Origin: Flavobacteriales bacterium
GTDB taxonomy: Bacteria; Bacteroidota; Bacteroidia; Flavobacteriales; JADGDT01
DNA: 26,389 bases
Reading direction: 5' to 3'
Assembly: GCA_023145275.1 (NCBI GenBank)
Contig: JAGLEB010000131.1
Coordinates: 1-26,389 of the forward strand
Shown: piece by piece, positions 9,011 through 16,445 of the stretch
How the letters are laid out: every line of letters starts with the position of its first letter
Position numbering within the stretch: position 1 is the first letter of the stretch
Position numbers and translations under genes: made by a program
The notes under the pieces: model-generated
What the model was told of the DNA's origin: nothing
What the model saw: the letters and a program-made list of their open reading frames with translations, nothing else
The model's database searches: none

Positions 9011-9818
9011 AAACTATAGTTTAATATTGATTGCACTAGTTGCAGTCTTAGTGCTTAACTCTTGTGCTAACAAAACAGTTACTACTGATTATGGCGAAGT
9101 AGAGTTATTGGCACCAAAAAAGCTTCTTCATAAAATAGATGATGCCTATATTAATCCGGAGTATATGTCGTCAACTGTGAAAATTAAGTTTAAGTCTAGT
9201 GGTTCAAAGAATAGCTTCACAGCTAAGCTCAGGATGGAAAAAGATAAGACTATCTGGATAAATATTAGTTTCTTCGGTATTTCTTTTGCAAGAGGTATAA
9301 TGACTCCTGAAGGAGTGAGTATGTACGAAAGACAAAATGGGACATTTTTTAAGGGAGACTATAAGTATATATCCGAAATGTTAGGATCAGAATTAGATTT
9401 TTATCAAATTCAAGCTCTTCTATTGGGAAAACCTTTGTTTGAAATTAAAGCAAATAAATACAAAACTCTTATATCAAAAAACTCACTTCTATTAGAATAT
9501 AAGAACAATAAGGAATTGACAGAGAAAGCTGTAAACAATGGCGATTATATAAAAAGATATTGGTATAACCCTATTAATTATGAGCTAGAAAGACAAATGC
9601 TTGCTCTACCTGATAGAAGTACAACTCTTATTGTGAAGAATAACAATTATGCACTTGTTGAGAAAAAGTATAATCTTCCGCAAATTATAGATTTGCAAAT
9701 AATGAATGATAAGTCAACCATGGTAGAGCTAGAGTATAAAGGTATGAAAGTAGATAATAAATTGTCATTTCCTTTTTCTATACCTAAAGATTATACAGAA
9801 ATAAAGCTTAACAAGTAA
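9000..9818 (+). CDS. DUF4292 outer-membrane lipoprotein
   Basis: The 272-residue product has a lipoprotein signal peptide with lipobox LNSC (C22), so it should be lipidated and held at a membrane facing the periplasm. The rest resembles the Bacteroidota DUF4292 family, which I recall as having a LolA/LolB-like beta fold. The stretch KTIWINISFFGISFARGIMT and the following DFYQIQALLLGKPLFE are typical. The start ATG lies inside the last codons of the TPR gene (11-base overlap). Function is not established. A role in handling lipoproteins or lipids is an inference from the fold. The GTG of the EnvC-like gene follows 57 bases downstream. Confidence 0.8.
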   Translation: MKIRNYSLILIALVAVLVLNSCANKTVTTDYGEVELLAPKKLLHKIDDAYINPEYMSSTVKIKFKSSGSKNSFTAKLRMEKDKTIWINISFFGISFARGIMTPEGVSMYERQNGTFFKGDYKYISEMLGSELDFYQIQALLLGKPLFEIKANKYKTLISKNSLLLEYKNNKELTEKAVNNGDYIKRYWYNPINYELERQMLALPDRSTTLIVKNNNYALVEKKYNLPQIIDLQIMNDKSTMVELEYKGMKVDNKLSFPFSIPKDYTEIKLNK

Positions 9819-9825
9819 TATAGTA

Positions 9826-9833
9826 TATATTTG
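9826..9833 (+). promoter_or_regulatory. Candidate internal -7 box before the EnvC-like gene
   Basis: TATATTTG matches TAnnTTTG and is followed by ACCG, 42 bases before the GTG start at 9875. There is no clear -33 element. It may add transcription of the EnvC-like gene beyond read-through from the TPR operon. Confidence 0.35.
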
Positions 9834-9874
9834 ACCGAAAATATTATTTTTACGAAAATCTAAATTTATATCAA

Positions 9875-11101
9875 GTGCGCTTTATTAAACTAATTTTACT
9901 TTTTTTAAGTCTTGTCTTTAGTGTAAGCTCCTTTGCTCAAAATAAAAAGGGAGAACTTCAAAAGCAAAAAGCAAAACTTCAGAAAGAAATAAACTATGTT
10001 AATTCTTTACTTGCAGAAAATAAGAAGGCATCGAAGTTTTCAGTGGCTCAAGTTCGAAATATAGCCACGAAAATAGGTATTAGACAAGATCTGATTAATA
10101 ATATTAATCGCGAAATAAAATTACTAGACAAAGCTATAGTAAATAAAAACAAAGAAATTTCTCGGCTAGAAAAGGAACTAAAGGAGTTGAAGGATGATTA
10201 TGCGAGTATTATTGATCAGACATATAAATCTAGATCGTCAAATAATAGGATAATGTTTTTGTTGTCTTCAAAGAACTTTAATCAAGCTATGAAAAGGTTG
10301 AAGTATATGGAGCAGTATACTAAATACAGAAAAGAGCAAGGCGAGAAAATTAGTATAAATACAGAACAGTTAGCCACGAATATTGAGAAATTGAAAGTTG
10401 AAAAGGCGGATAAAGAAAATCTTATCAAATCTAAAGAAGATGAGAAGTCTAATCTAGAATCTGAAAAACAGCAAAAAGAAGAAGTTGTAGGAGGCCTTAA
10501 ACAACAGAATAAGAAGTTGCTGACAGATATTCGTAATAAGCAGAAGAAGTCAGATGCATTACAGTCTCAGATTCAGAAAATTATTATGGAAGAAATCCGA
10601 ATTGCTAGAGAAAAGGCAAGGAAAGAAAATAAGCCTGGTGATAGTGGCGAGAAATATGAGCTTACAGCCGAAGCAAAGGCGTTGGCCCATGATTTTAAAC
10701 TGAATAAAGATAAGCTGCCTTGGCCAGTGGAGCGAGGTGTTGTAGTTAGTAAATATGGAAAGCATACTCATCCAACAATGAAGAATATTGTTATTGTGAA
10801 TCATGGAGTTGATATTGCGACATCAAAAGGCTCTGAAGCTAGAGCTGTGTTTGACGGTGAGGTTACAACAGTGATATTATCTAAGGGTGGAGCCAAAACT
10901 ATTTTAATACAACACGGAAATTACTATACCGTATATTCAAATTTGAGTAAGATTTATGTTCGAAAAGGAGATAAAGTCACTACAAAACAGAAAGTTGGCG
11001 AAATATATACCAATGCTAGAACCGGAGATACTGTTCTGAAATTTCAGTTGTGGTACGATAAGAACGAGCAGAACCCTGCTAGCTGGATTTACAAAATGTA
11101 A
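9875..11101 (+). CDS. EnvC-like murein hydrolase activator (degenerate LytM)
   Basis: The 408-residue product has a signal peptide (about 1-21), a long coiled coil (about 22-255, rich in K/E/Q) and a C-terminal LytM/M23 domain (about 280-408), the layout of EnvC. The zinc site is degraded. The first histidine is N309 (NHGVD, aspartate D313 kept). The YxHL histidine is N356 (YSNL). The HLH pair is V387-L388-K389. It should therefore not be a zinc endopeptidase but, as EnvC does for division amidases, an activator of a murein hydrolase. The start is GTG, preceded by TATCAA; no better in-frame ATG is present. A hairpin about 75 bases past the stop probably ends the transcript. Confidence 0.87.
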   Translation: MRFIKLILLFLSLVFSVSSFAQNKKGELQKQKAKLQKEINYVNSLLAENKKASKFSVAQVRNIATKIGIRQDLINNINREIKLLDKAIVNKNKEISRLEKELKELKDDYASIIDQTYKSRSSNNRIMFLLSSKNFNQAMKRLKYMEQYTKYRKEQGEKISINTEQLATNIEKLKVEKADKENLIKSKEDEKSNLESEKQQKEEVVGGLKQQNKKLLTDIRNKQKKSDALQSQIQKIIMEEIRIAREKARKENKPGDSGEKYELTAEAKALAHDFKLNKDKLPWPVERGVVVSKYGKHTHPTMKNIVIVNHGVDIATSKGSEARAVFDGEVTTVILSKGGAKTILIQHGNYYTVYSNLSKIYVRKGDKVTTKQKVGEIYTNARTGDTVLKFQLWYDKNEQNPASWIYKM

Positions 11102-11673
11102 AGAATCAATATTGAACTATTAGCTTCCCTTAAGTTCGAAAAAATATTATTCAATTCCCTAGTCATAATAAACAGCGAAGTCATAAACGCGAAAACTATC
11201 AGCAATGGCAGTTAGCATTTATGGCTTCGTCGTTTTTGTCTGACAAAGTATCGTCGAACTCAGTAGAGCTGATTTTACTATTCTACGAGACCTGGCATTA
11301 TTAGACTTATCTGTTGTTATACTTATGCAAAATAAGCGAATCAATTAATACCCAAGATATAATTATTCATAACTGTATCAATATTTATCGTCGAGTTCTA
11401 GTTTTTAGTTTAAGAAAAGTATAAAACATTAGACTGTCTTTAATAATCAACTTATTGTTAAATGTACACTAAAATTAAATATACTATGCATGCATAATTT
11501 TTTCATCAATTCCTTTTTTAATAATCACTAATTCAATATATTCGCTAAGTAATATTCAATAAAAGGGGTAGTTTTTACCTAAATTCTTGATGATATTATG
11601 CTTTTATATGAGAAAATCTCATCTGAAGAGTTTAAAACAATAAAGTATTCACTACAATAAAAAAAACATAGAT
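11102..11673. other. 572-base intergenic gap with hairpins and a palindrome
   Basis: No convincing gene is found; the longest in-frame ATG peptides are under 20 residues. It contains the terminator hairpin at 11173-11237, two copies of TATCGTCGA (about 11249 and 11385), a perfect 12-base palindrome TATGCATGCATA at 11485-11496, and a small hairpin ATGAGA-AAA-TCTCAT at 11608-11622, about 50 bases before etfB. The gap is large for this window and may hold the etfBA control region or a small RNA. Confidence 0.5.
11173..11237 (+). terminator. Long hairpin terminator after the EnvC-like gene
   Basis: A 12-bp stem with one G-U pair (11176-11187 with 11218-11229) encloses a smaller inner stem (AACT/AGTT). 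A run of five T residues follows at 11233-11237. It lies about 75 bases after the EnvC-like stop codon and fits an intrinsic terminator for the TPR-DUF4292-EnvC operon. The long branched apex could also be part of a structured RNA. Confidence 0.55.
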
Positions 11674-12420
11674 ATGAAGGTATTAGTTTGTATTGGTCAT
11701 GTACCTGATACTACATCAAAAATTAATTTTGCTAATAACGATACCGAATTCGATTCAAACGGTATTCAATATGTTATTAACCCACACGACGAGTTTACTC
11801 TTGCTAGGGCAATGTTTCTAAAAGAGAAGCAAGGTGCCTCATTAACAGTTGTAAATGTTGGGCCATCTACTACAGAGACTACATTAAGAAAATCATTAGC
11901 AATTGGCGCTGATAATGCTATACGCATTAATGCCGAACCTAAAGATAGTTTGTTTGTGGCTCAACAAATTGCAAAAGTTGCAAAAGACGGTGCTTATGAT
12001 TTGGTTATGGCAGGAAAAGAATCTATCGATTATAACGGTGGAATGGTGCCAGGGCTAATGGCTTCAATACTAGGTGTTCCATTTGTGAATGCTGTTGTAG
12101 GAGTTGATGTAGATGGTGATAAAATTAGCGTGACTAGAGAAATTGACGGTGGAAAGGAAACTGTTAGTGCAACACTTCCTGTGGTTATTGCTGGACAAAA
12201 AGGGTTGGTAAAAGAAGAAGAACTTCGAATTCCTAATATGCGAGGTATCATGATGGCACGTAAAAAGCCATTGACAGTTGTTGAACCTGATGGTGATTTC
12301 ACAATGACTGAATTTGTAAAGTTTGAGAAGCCTGAAGTAAAATCTGCTTGTAAAATGGTTTCTGCTGATAATGTGGGAGAACTAATTGATTTGCTTCACA
12401 ATGAAGCAAAAGCTATCTAA
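11674..12420 (+). CDS. etfB: Electron transfer flavoprotein subunit beta
   Basis: Small subunit of the ETF heterodimer, which carries electrons from acyl-CoA and related dehydrogenases to the respiratory chain, or takes part in bifurcation. The 248-residue length is normal. Family hallmarks include the N-terminal MKVLVCIGHVPDTT, the INPHDEFTLARA segment, the nucleotide-binding run DLVMAGKESIDYNGGMVPG, and the conserved LPVVIAGQKGLVKEEELRIPN recognition-loop region. etfA follows after 37 bases in the same orientation, so the two form an operon ended by the terminator at 13469-13540. No dehydrogenase gene is adjacent, so the electron donor is unknown. The upstream gap is long and contains palindromes that might regulate it. 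Confidence 0.95.
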   Translation: MKVLVCIGHVPDTTSKINFANNDTEFDSNGIQYVINPHDEFTLARAMFLKEKQGASLTVVNVGPSTTETTLRKSLAIGADNAIRINAEPKDSLFVAQQIAKVAKDGAYDLVMAGKESIDYNGGMVPGLMASILGVPFVNAVVGVDVDGDKISVTREIDGGKETVSATLPVVIAGQKGLVKEEELRIPNMRGIMMARKKPLTVVEPDGDFTMTEFVKFEKPEVKSACKMVSADNVGELIDLLHNEAKAI

Positions 12421-12457
12421 GTTTTTATTTATTAATCATCGAAAAAATATAAAGAGT

Positions 12458-13411
12458 ATGTCAGTTTTAATATATGCAGAATCTTGGAATGGGAAATTCA
12501 AGAAAACTAGTTTCGAAGCAATTTCTTATGGTGTTGATTTAGCATCTAAAATGGACTCTGAAGCTATTGCCCTCACCATAAATGCAGAGTCGGTAGAAGA
12601 GTTGTATAAGTATGGAGTTGCAAAAGTAATTAGCGTGAAAAACGATAGTTTAAAATCATTTGCAACAAACTCATTTGCAGGAGTAGTAAAAGAAGTTGCC
12701 GATTCTATTTCGGCTCATACTATAGTTATGCTTGCTTCGTCAAATGTTAATTCATTTGCTCCATCATTGTCAATAGAGTGGGATGCGTCTCTTGCAACTG
12801 GTGTTATAGCTGAGCCAGCATCATTTGAGCCTTTTACAGTTAATAGAAAAGTTTTTTCTAATAAAGCTCATGCTGATGTTGTACTGTCAAAAGAGAATAA
12901 GGTTCTTGTTGTTGCCCAAAATTCATTTGGAGTAATAGAAAATGAGGTTTCAGGATCATCCGAAGAATTTAATGTTTCTCCATCTGATGGAAATGTTTCT
13001 GTAGAATCTACAGAAATGGCTAGTGGGAAAGTAAACCTTATGGATGCCGAAATTGTTGTATCAGCAGGTAGAGGTATGAAATCAGGTGATAATTGGGCTA
13101 TGATAGAAGAAATGGCTGATTTGCTTGGAGCGGGAACAGCGTGTTCTAAACCAGTATCTGATATTGGTTGGCGCTCTCATGAAGAACACGTAGGTCAGAC
13201 AGGGAAAAATATTGCGCCAAATCTATATTTTGCAATTGGTATTTCTGGAGCAATCCAACATGTAGCAGGCGTTAATTCGTCTAAAGTTATTGTTGCGATA
13301 AATACTGACGAGGAAGCTCCCATTTTTAAGGCGGCAGATTATGGTATAGTTGGTGATGCGTTTAAAGTAGTGCCCGAATTAATAGAAAAAATAAGAACGC
13401 TTAAAGGCTAG
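12458..13411 (+). CDS. etfA: Electron transfer flavoprotein subunit alpha
   Basis: Large, FAD-binding subunit of ETF. I place the start at ATG 12458, giving 317 residues: the protein then begins MSVLIYAESWNGKFKK, the usual ETF-alpha N-terminus, and AAAGAG lies just upstream. A longer frame from 12386 would overlap the end of etfB and add 24 residues unlike the family. The C-terminal FAD domain is clear: SAGRGMKSGDNW, GWRSHEEHVGQTGK, IGISGAIQHVAG, and NTDEEAPIFKAADYGIVGD with its conserved acidic ending. It works with EtfB from the same operon. Confidence 0.95.
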   Translation: MSVLIYAESWNGKFKKTSFEAISYGVDLASKMDSEAIALTINAESVEELYKYGVAKVISVKNDSLKSFATNSFAGVVKEVADSISAHTIVMLASSNVNSFAPSLSIEWDASLATGVIAEPASFEPFTVNRKVFSNKAHADVVLSKENKVLVVAQNSFGVIENEVSGSSEEFNVSPSDGNVSVESTEMASGKVNLMDAEIVVSAGRGMKSGDNWAMIEEMADLLGAGTACSKPVSDIGWRSHEEHVGQTGKNIAPNLYFAIGISGAIQHVAGVNSSKVIVAINTDEEAPIFKAADYGIVGDAFKVVPELIEKIRTLKG

Positions 13412-13468
13412 TTTCATTGATTGCTAATTGTAATTAATTATTGTAAATTGCCACCAATAACAGGTTTT

Positions 13469-13540
13469 GGCCGGCAAGAGGAATAAGAAGGTTTTAATTC
13501 CAAAAATTGAGCTTCTTGTTTTTCTTCCGGCCTTTTTTTT
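13469..13540 (+). terminator. Strong intrinsic terminator after etfBA
   Basis: A 21-pair hairpin (13469-13490 with 13512-13532) starts with a perfect GGCCGG/CCGGCC base and includes one bulged C and three G-U pairs. Eight T residues follow (13533-13540). It is the strongest terminator in the window and isolates etfBA from the nuclease gene that begins 16 bases later. Confidence 0.9.
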
Positions 13541-13555
13541 ATATATAATTACAAT

Positions 13556-14179
13556 ATGAGTTTAATAAAACTATCTATAAAAGGTATATCCTACAGTCAA
13601 ACTCAAACAGGGGCTTATGCTCTTATTTTGAGCGAAGAATTTGGCGACCGTAAACTTCCCATAATTATTGCAAAGGCAGAGGCTCAGTCTATTGCAATTG
13701 CTTTAGAAGAAAATATAAAACCACCTAGGCCTCTTACTCACGATTTGTTTAAGGATTTTGCTGATAAGTTTTCAATACAAATAAAGGAAGTTATTATCCA
13801 TAAACTTGTTGATGGAGTTTTTCATTCTAGTCTTGTTTGTGTTCGAGGCGAGGAGGAGGTGTTGTTGGATTCAAGAACTTCTGATGCTGTAGCTATTGCA
13901 ATAAGATTCAATGCCCCAATATATACTTATAAGATTATTATAGATCAAGCAGGGGTGAAACTCAATTTAGAGAAAAAAGAATCTGAAGTGAACCTAGATG
14001 AAGATATAGATACTGGAGAAGAGATATTGTCTGATATTGGAGAAGAGGATAGTAGTGATAAAAATAATTATTCTAAGTTTAGTATCGAAGAATTGCAGCA
14101 GCTACTTGATCTGGCAATAAAAGAAGAGAATTATGAGAGAGCTGCCCATGTAAGAGATGAAATGGATAAAAGGGCGTAA
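13556..14179 (+). CDS. Bifunctional nuclease family protein (BFN/DUF151 plus UVR motif)
   Basis: The 207-residue product has an N-terminal BFN (DUF151) domain (about 5-130), recognisable by GAYALILSEEFGDRKLPIII, the EAQSIAIALE segment and LLDSRTSDAVAIAIRFNAPI. An acidic linker follows (about 140-165). The C-terminus is a UvrB/UvrC-type motif (about 172-205, LQQLLDLAIKEENYERAAHV). Plant members have been reported to have nuclease activity on RNA and DNA; the bacterial role is unsettled. The start lies only 16 bases after the etfBA terminator, so its promoter must overlap that hairpin or the gene must depend on read-through. The nucleoside transporter gene is 69 bases downstream. Confidence 0.88.
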   Translation: MSLIKLSIKGISYSQTQTGAYALILSEEFGDRKLPIIIAKAEAQSIAIALEENIKPPRPLTHDLFKDFADKFSIQIKEVIIHKLVDGVFHSSLVCVRGEEEVLLDSRTSDAVAIAIRFNAPIYTYKIIIDQAGVKLNLEKKESEVNLDEDIDTGEEILSDIGEEDSSDKNNYSKFSIEELQQLLDLAIKEENYERAAHVRDEMDKRA

Positions 14180-14248
14180 TTGTAAGAGTTAAATTTGTTT
14201 TGCAAATAGTTAAATTGCTTTTTAGAGTTTCTAATATAAAAAACCATA

Positions 14249-15760
14249 ATGAATTTATTTTATAAGATATTAATATTTACGCTAATAACTTTTTCGCCAT
14301 TAGGAAATGATGCTCAAGCAAAAATGTTTGCTAGTTCAAATAACGAAACGTTTGTAGATGAAAGTGTATCTAGCTCTAATTCATATATCGTACAATCAGA
14401 AGATGAGCCGCCTGCTGTAATTAGCAACGATGTTGTTGTAAAGGAAGATATAAAACCATCTCAAGGTTTTACTTTATGGGGGACAATACGTGGTATAATA
14501 GGCCTTACAGTAATTATTATTATTCTAACTCTTCTATCTTCAAATAGAAGAGCTATCTCGTGGAAAGTCGTTGGGATTGGGCTAGGTTCTCAGATAATTA
14601 TAGCCATAGGAATACAGAAGGTAGGATTTGTTCAAAAGTTCTTTGAAGGGGCTTCTAATTTCTTTGTTTTAGTACTTGATTTTACGAGGTCGGGAAGTGA
14701 GTTCTTGTTTGGAGGACTATTAGATACAAGTACCTACGGTTTCATCTTTGCATTCCAAGTATTACCAACAATAATATTCTTTTCGGCTTTAACATCTGTA
14801 TTATTTTACCTCGGAATAATTCAGAAGGTAGTTTATGCCTTAGCATGGGTGATGACTAAAACTATGAAAATATCTGGAGCAGAAAGTTTGTCTGTTGCTG
14901 GGAATATTTTTTTAGGGCAAACAGAGTCTCCATTGATGATAAAAGCTTTTCTCGATAAGATGAATAAGTCTGAGATTTTGCTTGTAATGACAGGAGGTAT
15001 GGCAACATTAGCCGGAGGAGTTCTTGCAGCATATATTTCGTTCTTGGGGGGAGATGACCCTGTGATGAGATTGATGTTTGCAAAGCAGCTGCTTATGGCG
15101 TCTATAATGGCTGCACCCGGTGCAGTAGTAGCTTCAAAAATACTAGTGCCGCAAACCGAAAAGATTAATTCGGAAGTTGAGGTGTCAAAAGATAAAATTG
15201 GAAGTAATTTTCTAGACGCTATGGCTACCGGAACAACCGAAGGACTTAAGCTTGCCGCAAATGTGGCAGCAATGTTGTTGGTCTTTGTTGCCTTTATTGC
15301 AATGTTTAATCATATAATAGCATGGGTGGGAGATGTATTTAGCATAAATCAATATGTTGTTGGATTAACAGATGGTAAATATTCTGAATTGTCTCTGCAA
15401 TTGATTCTAGGATATACCTTCGCCCCTTTAATGTATTTGATAGGTGTTGCACCCGGTGATATTACTCTTGTAGGTAGGTTACTAGGAGAGAAATTGATTA
15501 TGTCTGAATTCATAGGTTATGTAAGTCTCGCTGAATTAAAAGAAGCAGGAGCATTTTTGGAGCAAAAATCTATCGTAATATCAACGTTTATGTTGGCGGG
15601 ATTTGCAAATTTTGCATCAATAGGAATTCAAATTGGTGGTATTGGATCATTGGCACCATCTCAGAGAAAACAACTTTCTGAATATGGAGTTAAGGCCCTG
15701 ATTGCTGGAACAGCAGCTTCGTTGATCTCTGCAACAATTGCGGGTTCAATTATAGGATAA
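14249..15760 (+). CDS. Concentrative nucleoside transporter (CNT/NupC family)
   Basis: Inner-membrane, cation-coupled nucleoside importer. The 503-residue product carries the CNT signatures FLGQTESPLMIKAFL in the core and GFANFASIGIQIGGIG near the C-terminus, and about ten hydrophobic segments. It has an N-terminal extension of about 75 residues: a signal-like helix followed by an acidic, serine-rich linker before the first CNT helix (FTLWGTIRGIIGLTVIII). Such an extension seems usual for Bacteroidota members, so it is not taken as a fusion. Coupling ion and nucleoside preference cannot be assigned. It sits behind the BFN gene, a common pairing in this phylum. Confidence 0.92.
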   Translation: MNLFYKILIFTLITFSPLGNDAQAKMFASSNNETFVDESVSSSNSYIVQSEDEPPAVISNDVVVKEDIKPSQGFTLWGTIRGIIGLTVIIIILTLLSSNRRAISWKVVGIGLGSQIIIAIGIQKVGFVQKFFEGASNFFVLVLDFTRSGSEFLFGGLLDTSTYGFIFAFQVLPTIIFFSALTSVLFYLGIIQKVVYALAWVMTKTMKISGAESLSVAGNIFLGQTESPLMIKAFLDKMNKSEILLVMTGGMATLAGGVLAAYISFLGGDDPVMRLMFAKQLLMASIMAAPGAVVASKILVPQTEKINSEVEVSKDKIGSNFLDAMATGTTEGLKLAANVAAMLLVFVAFIAMFNHIIAWVGDVFSINQYVVGLTDGKYSELSLQLILGYTFAPLMYLIGVAPGDITLVGRLLGEKLIMSEFIGYVSLAELKEAGAFLEQKSIVISTFMLAGFANFASIGIQIGGIGSLAPSQRKQLSEYGVKALIAGTAASLISATIAGSIIG

Positions 15761-15817
15761 TTGCATAGGTGTGAAAAATTGAATTTATAATACTACTGTT
15801 TTAGTTCATAACTATTA

Positions 15818-15825
15818 TATGTTCG
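15818..15825 (+). promoter_or_regulatory. Weak candidate -7 box for the HD-receptor-cyclase operon
   Basis: TATGTTCG differs from TAnnTTTG at one position and is followed by TTGCC. It lies 18 bases before the HD gene start, in the 82-base gap after the transporter. No clear -33 element is visible. Confidence 0.22.
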
Positions 15826-15842
15826 TTGCCTAATAATAATAT

Positions 15843-16439
15843 ATGATGAGGTTACAAAAAATTAGAAAGCATATTATAACTATTCTTAATGATAAGTTTG
15901 ATGATTCTTCATTTTATCATGGTGTGTCTCATTCGTTAGATGTGGAGGCAGCATGTGTTTTGATCTGTGAAAATGATAATGAAATTAGTGATTTAGAGCT
16001 TGAGCTTTTACAGGTAGCAGCATTGTCGCATGATATTGGGATCTCTGAAAAACGTGATGGACACGAAAAATTAGGCTGTAAAATAGTCTCTTGTTTTCTG
16101 CCAAATTTCGGATATTCAATTGAAGAGATTGAGCAAATTAAAAAGTTAATTCTGGCAACTAAGTTTCCACACAATCCTATTTCAAAATTAGAAGAGATTA
16201 TATGCGATTCTGATTTAGCCTATATCGGTGTTGGAGACTATTCTGTAGAAGCAATAAAGTTGAAGAAAGAGCTTGAAGAAGCTCATAGCTGTATTTTCGA
16301 AACTGAATTAATGTGGTTGAAGTACCAACTTGATTTTTTAAATAATCACCAGTTTTTCACAGAGTATGCTAAGTCTAATTTTAATCCAAAGAAGAAAAAT
16401 ATTATTTTACATCTTGAACAAGAAATAAGTAAAGAATAA
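15843..16439 (+). CDS. HD-domain metal-dependent phosphohydrolase
   Basis: The 198-residue cytosolic protein is almost entirely one HD domain. The metal ligands are visible in order: H30 in YHGVSHSLDV, H63-D64 in ALSHDIG, H74 in DGHEKLG, and a distal aspartate in EEIICDSDLAYIG. HD enzymes hydrolyse phosphomonoesters or phosphodiesters, including cyclic nucleotides in some families; the substrate here is not known. The stop is 6 bases from the TTG of the TonB-dependent receptor gene, and the adenylate cyclase gene follows that by 8 bases. The neighbourhood makes a cAMP-related substrate a reasonable hypothesis, not a demonstrated one. Two consecutive ATGs are possible starts. Confidence 0.85.
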   Translation: MMRLQKIRKHIITILNDKFDDSSFYHGVSHSLDVEAACVLICENDNEISDLELELLQVAALSHDIGISEKRDGHEKLGCKIVSCFLPNFGYSIEEIEQIKKLILATKFPHNPISKLEEIICDSDLAYIGVGDYSVEAIKLKKELEEAHSCIFETELMWLKYQLDFLNNHQFFTEYAKSNFNPKKKNIILHLEQEISKE

Positions 16440-16445
16440 TCCGAA

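Noticed and set aside
9875..11101. An active M23 zinc endopeptidase
   Set aside because: The domain is present but the zinc-binding histidines are replaced, so an activator role is more likely.
12386..12457. A 24-residue N-terminal extension of EtfA in the open frame from 12386
   Set aside because: It overlaps the end of etfB, does not look like an ETF-alpha N-terminus, and ATG 12458 has a purine-rich site upstream and the family-typical start.
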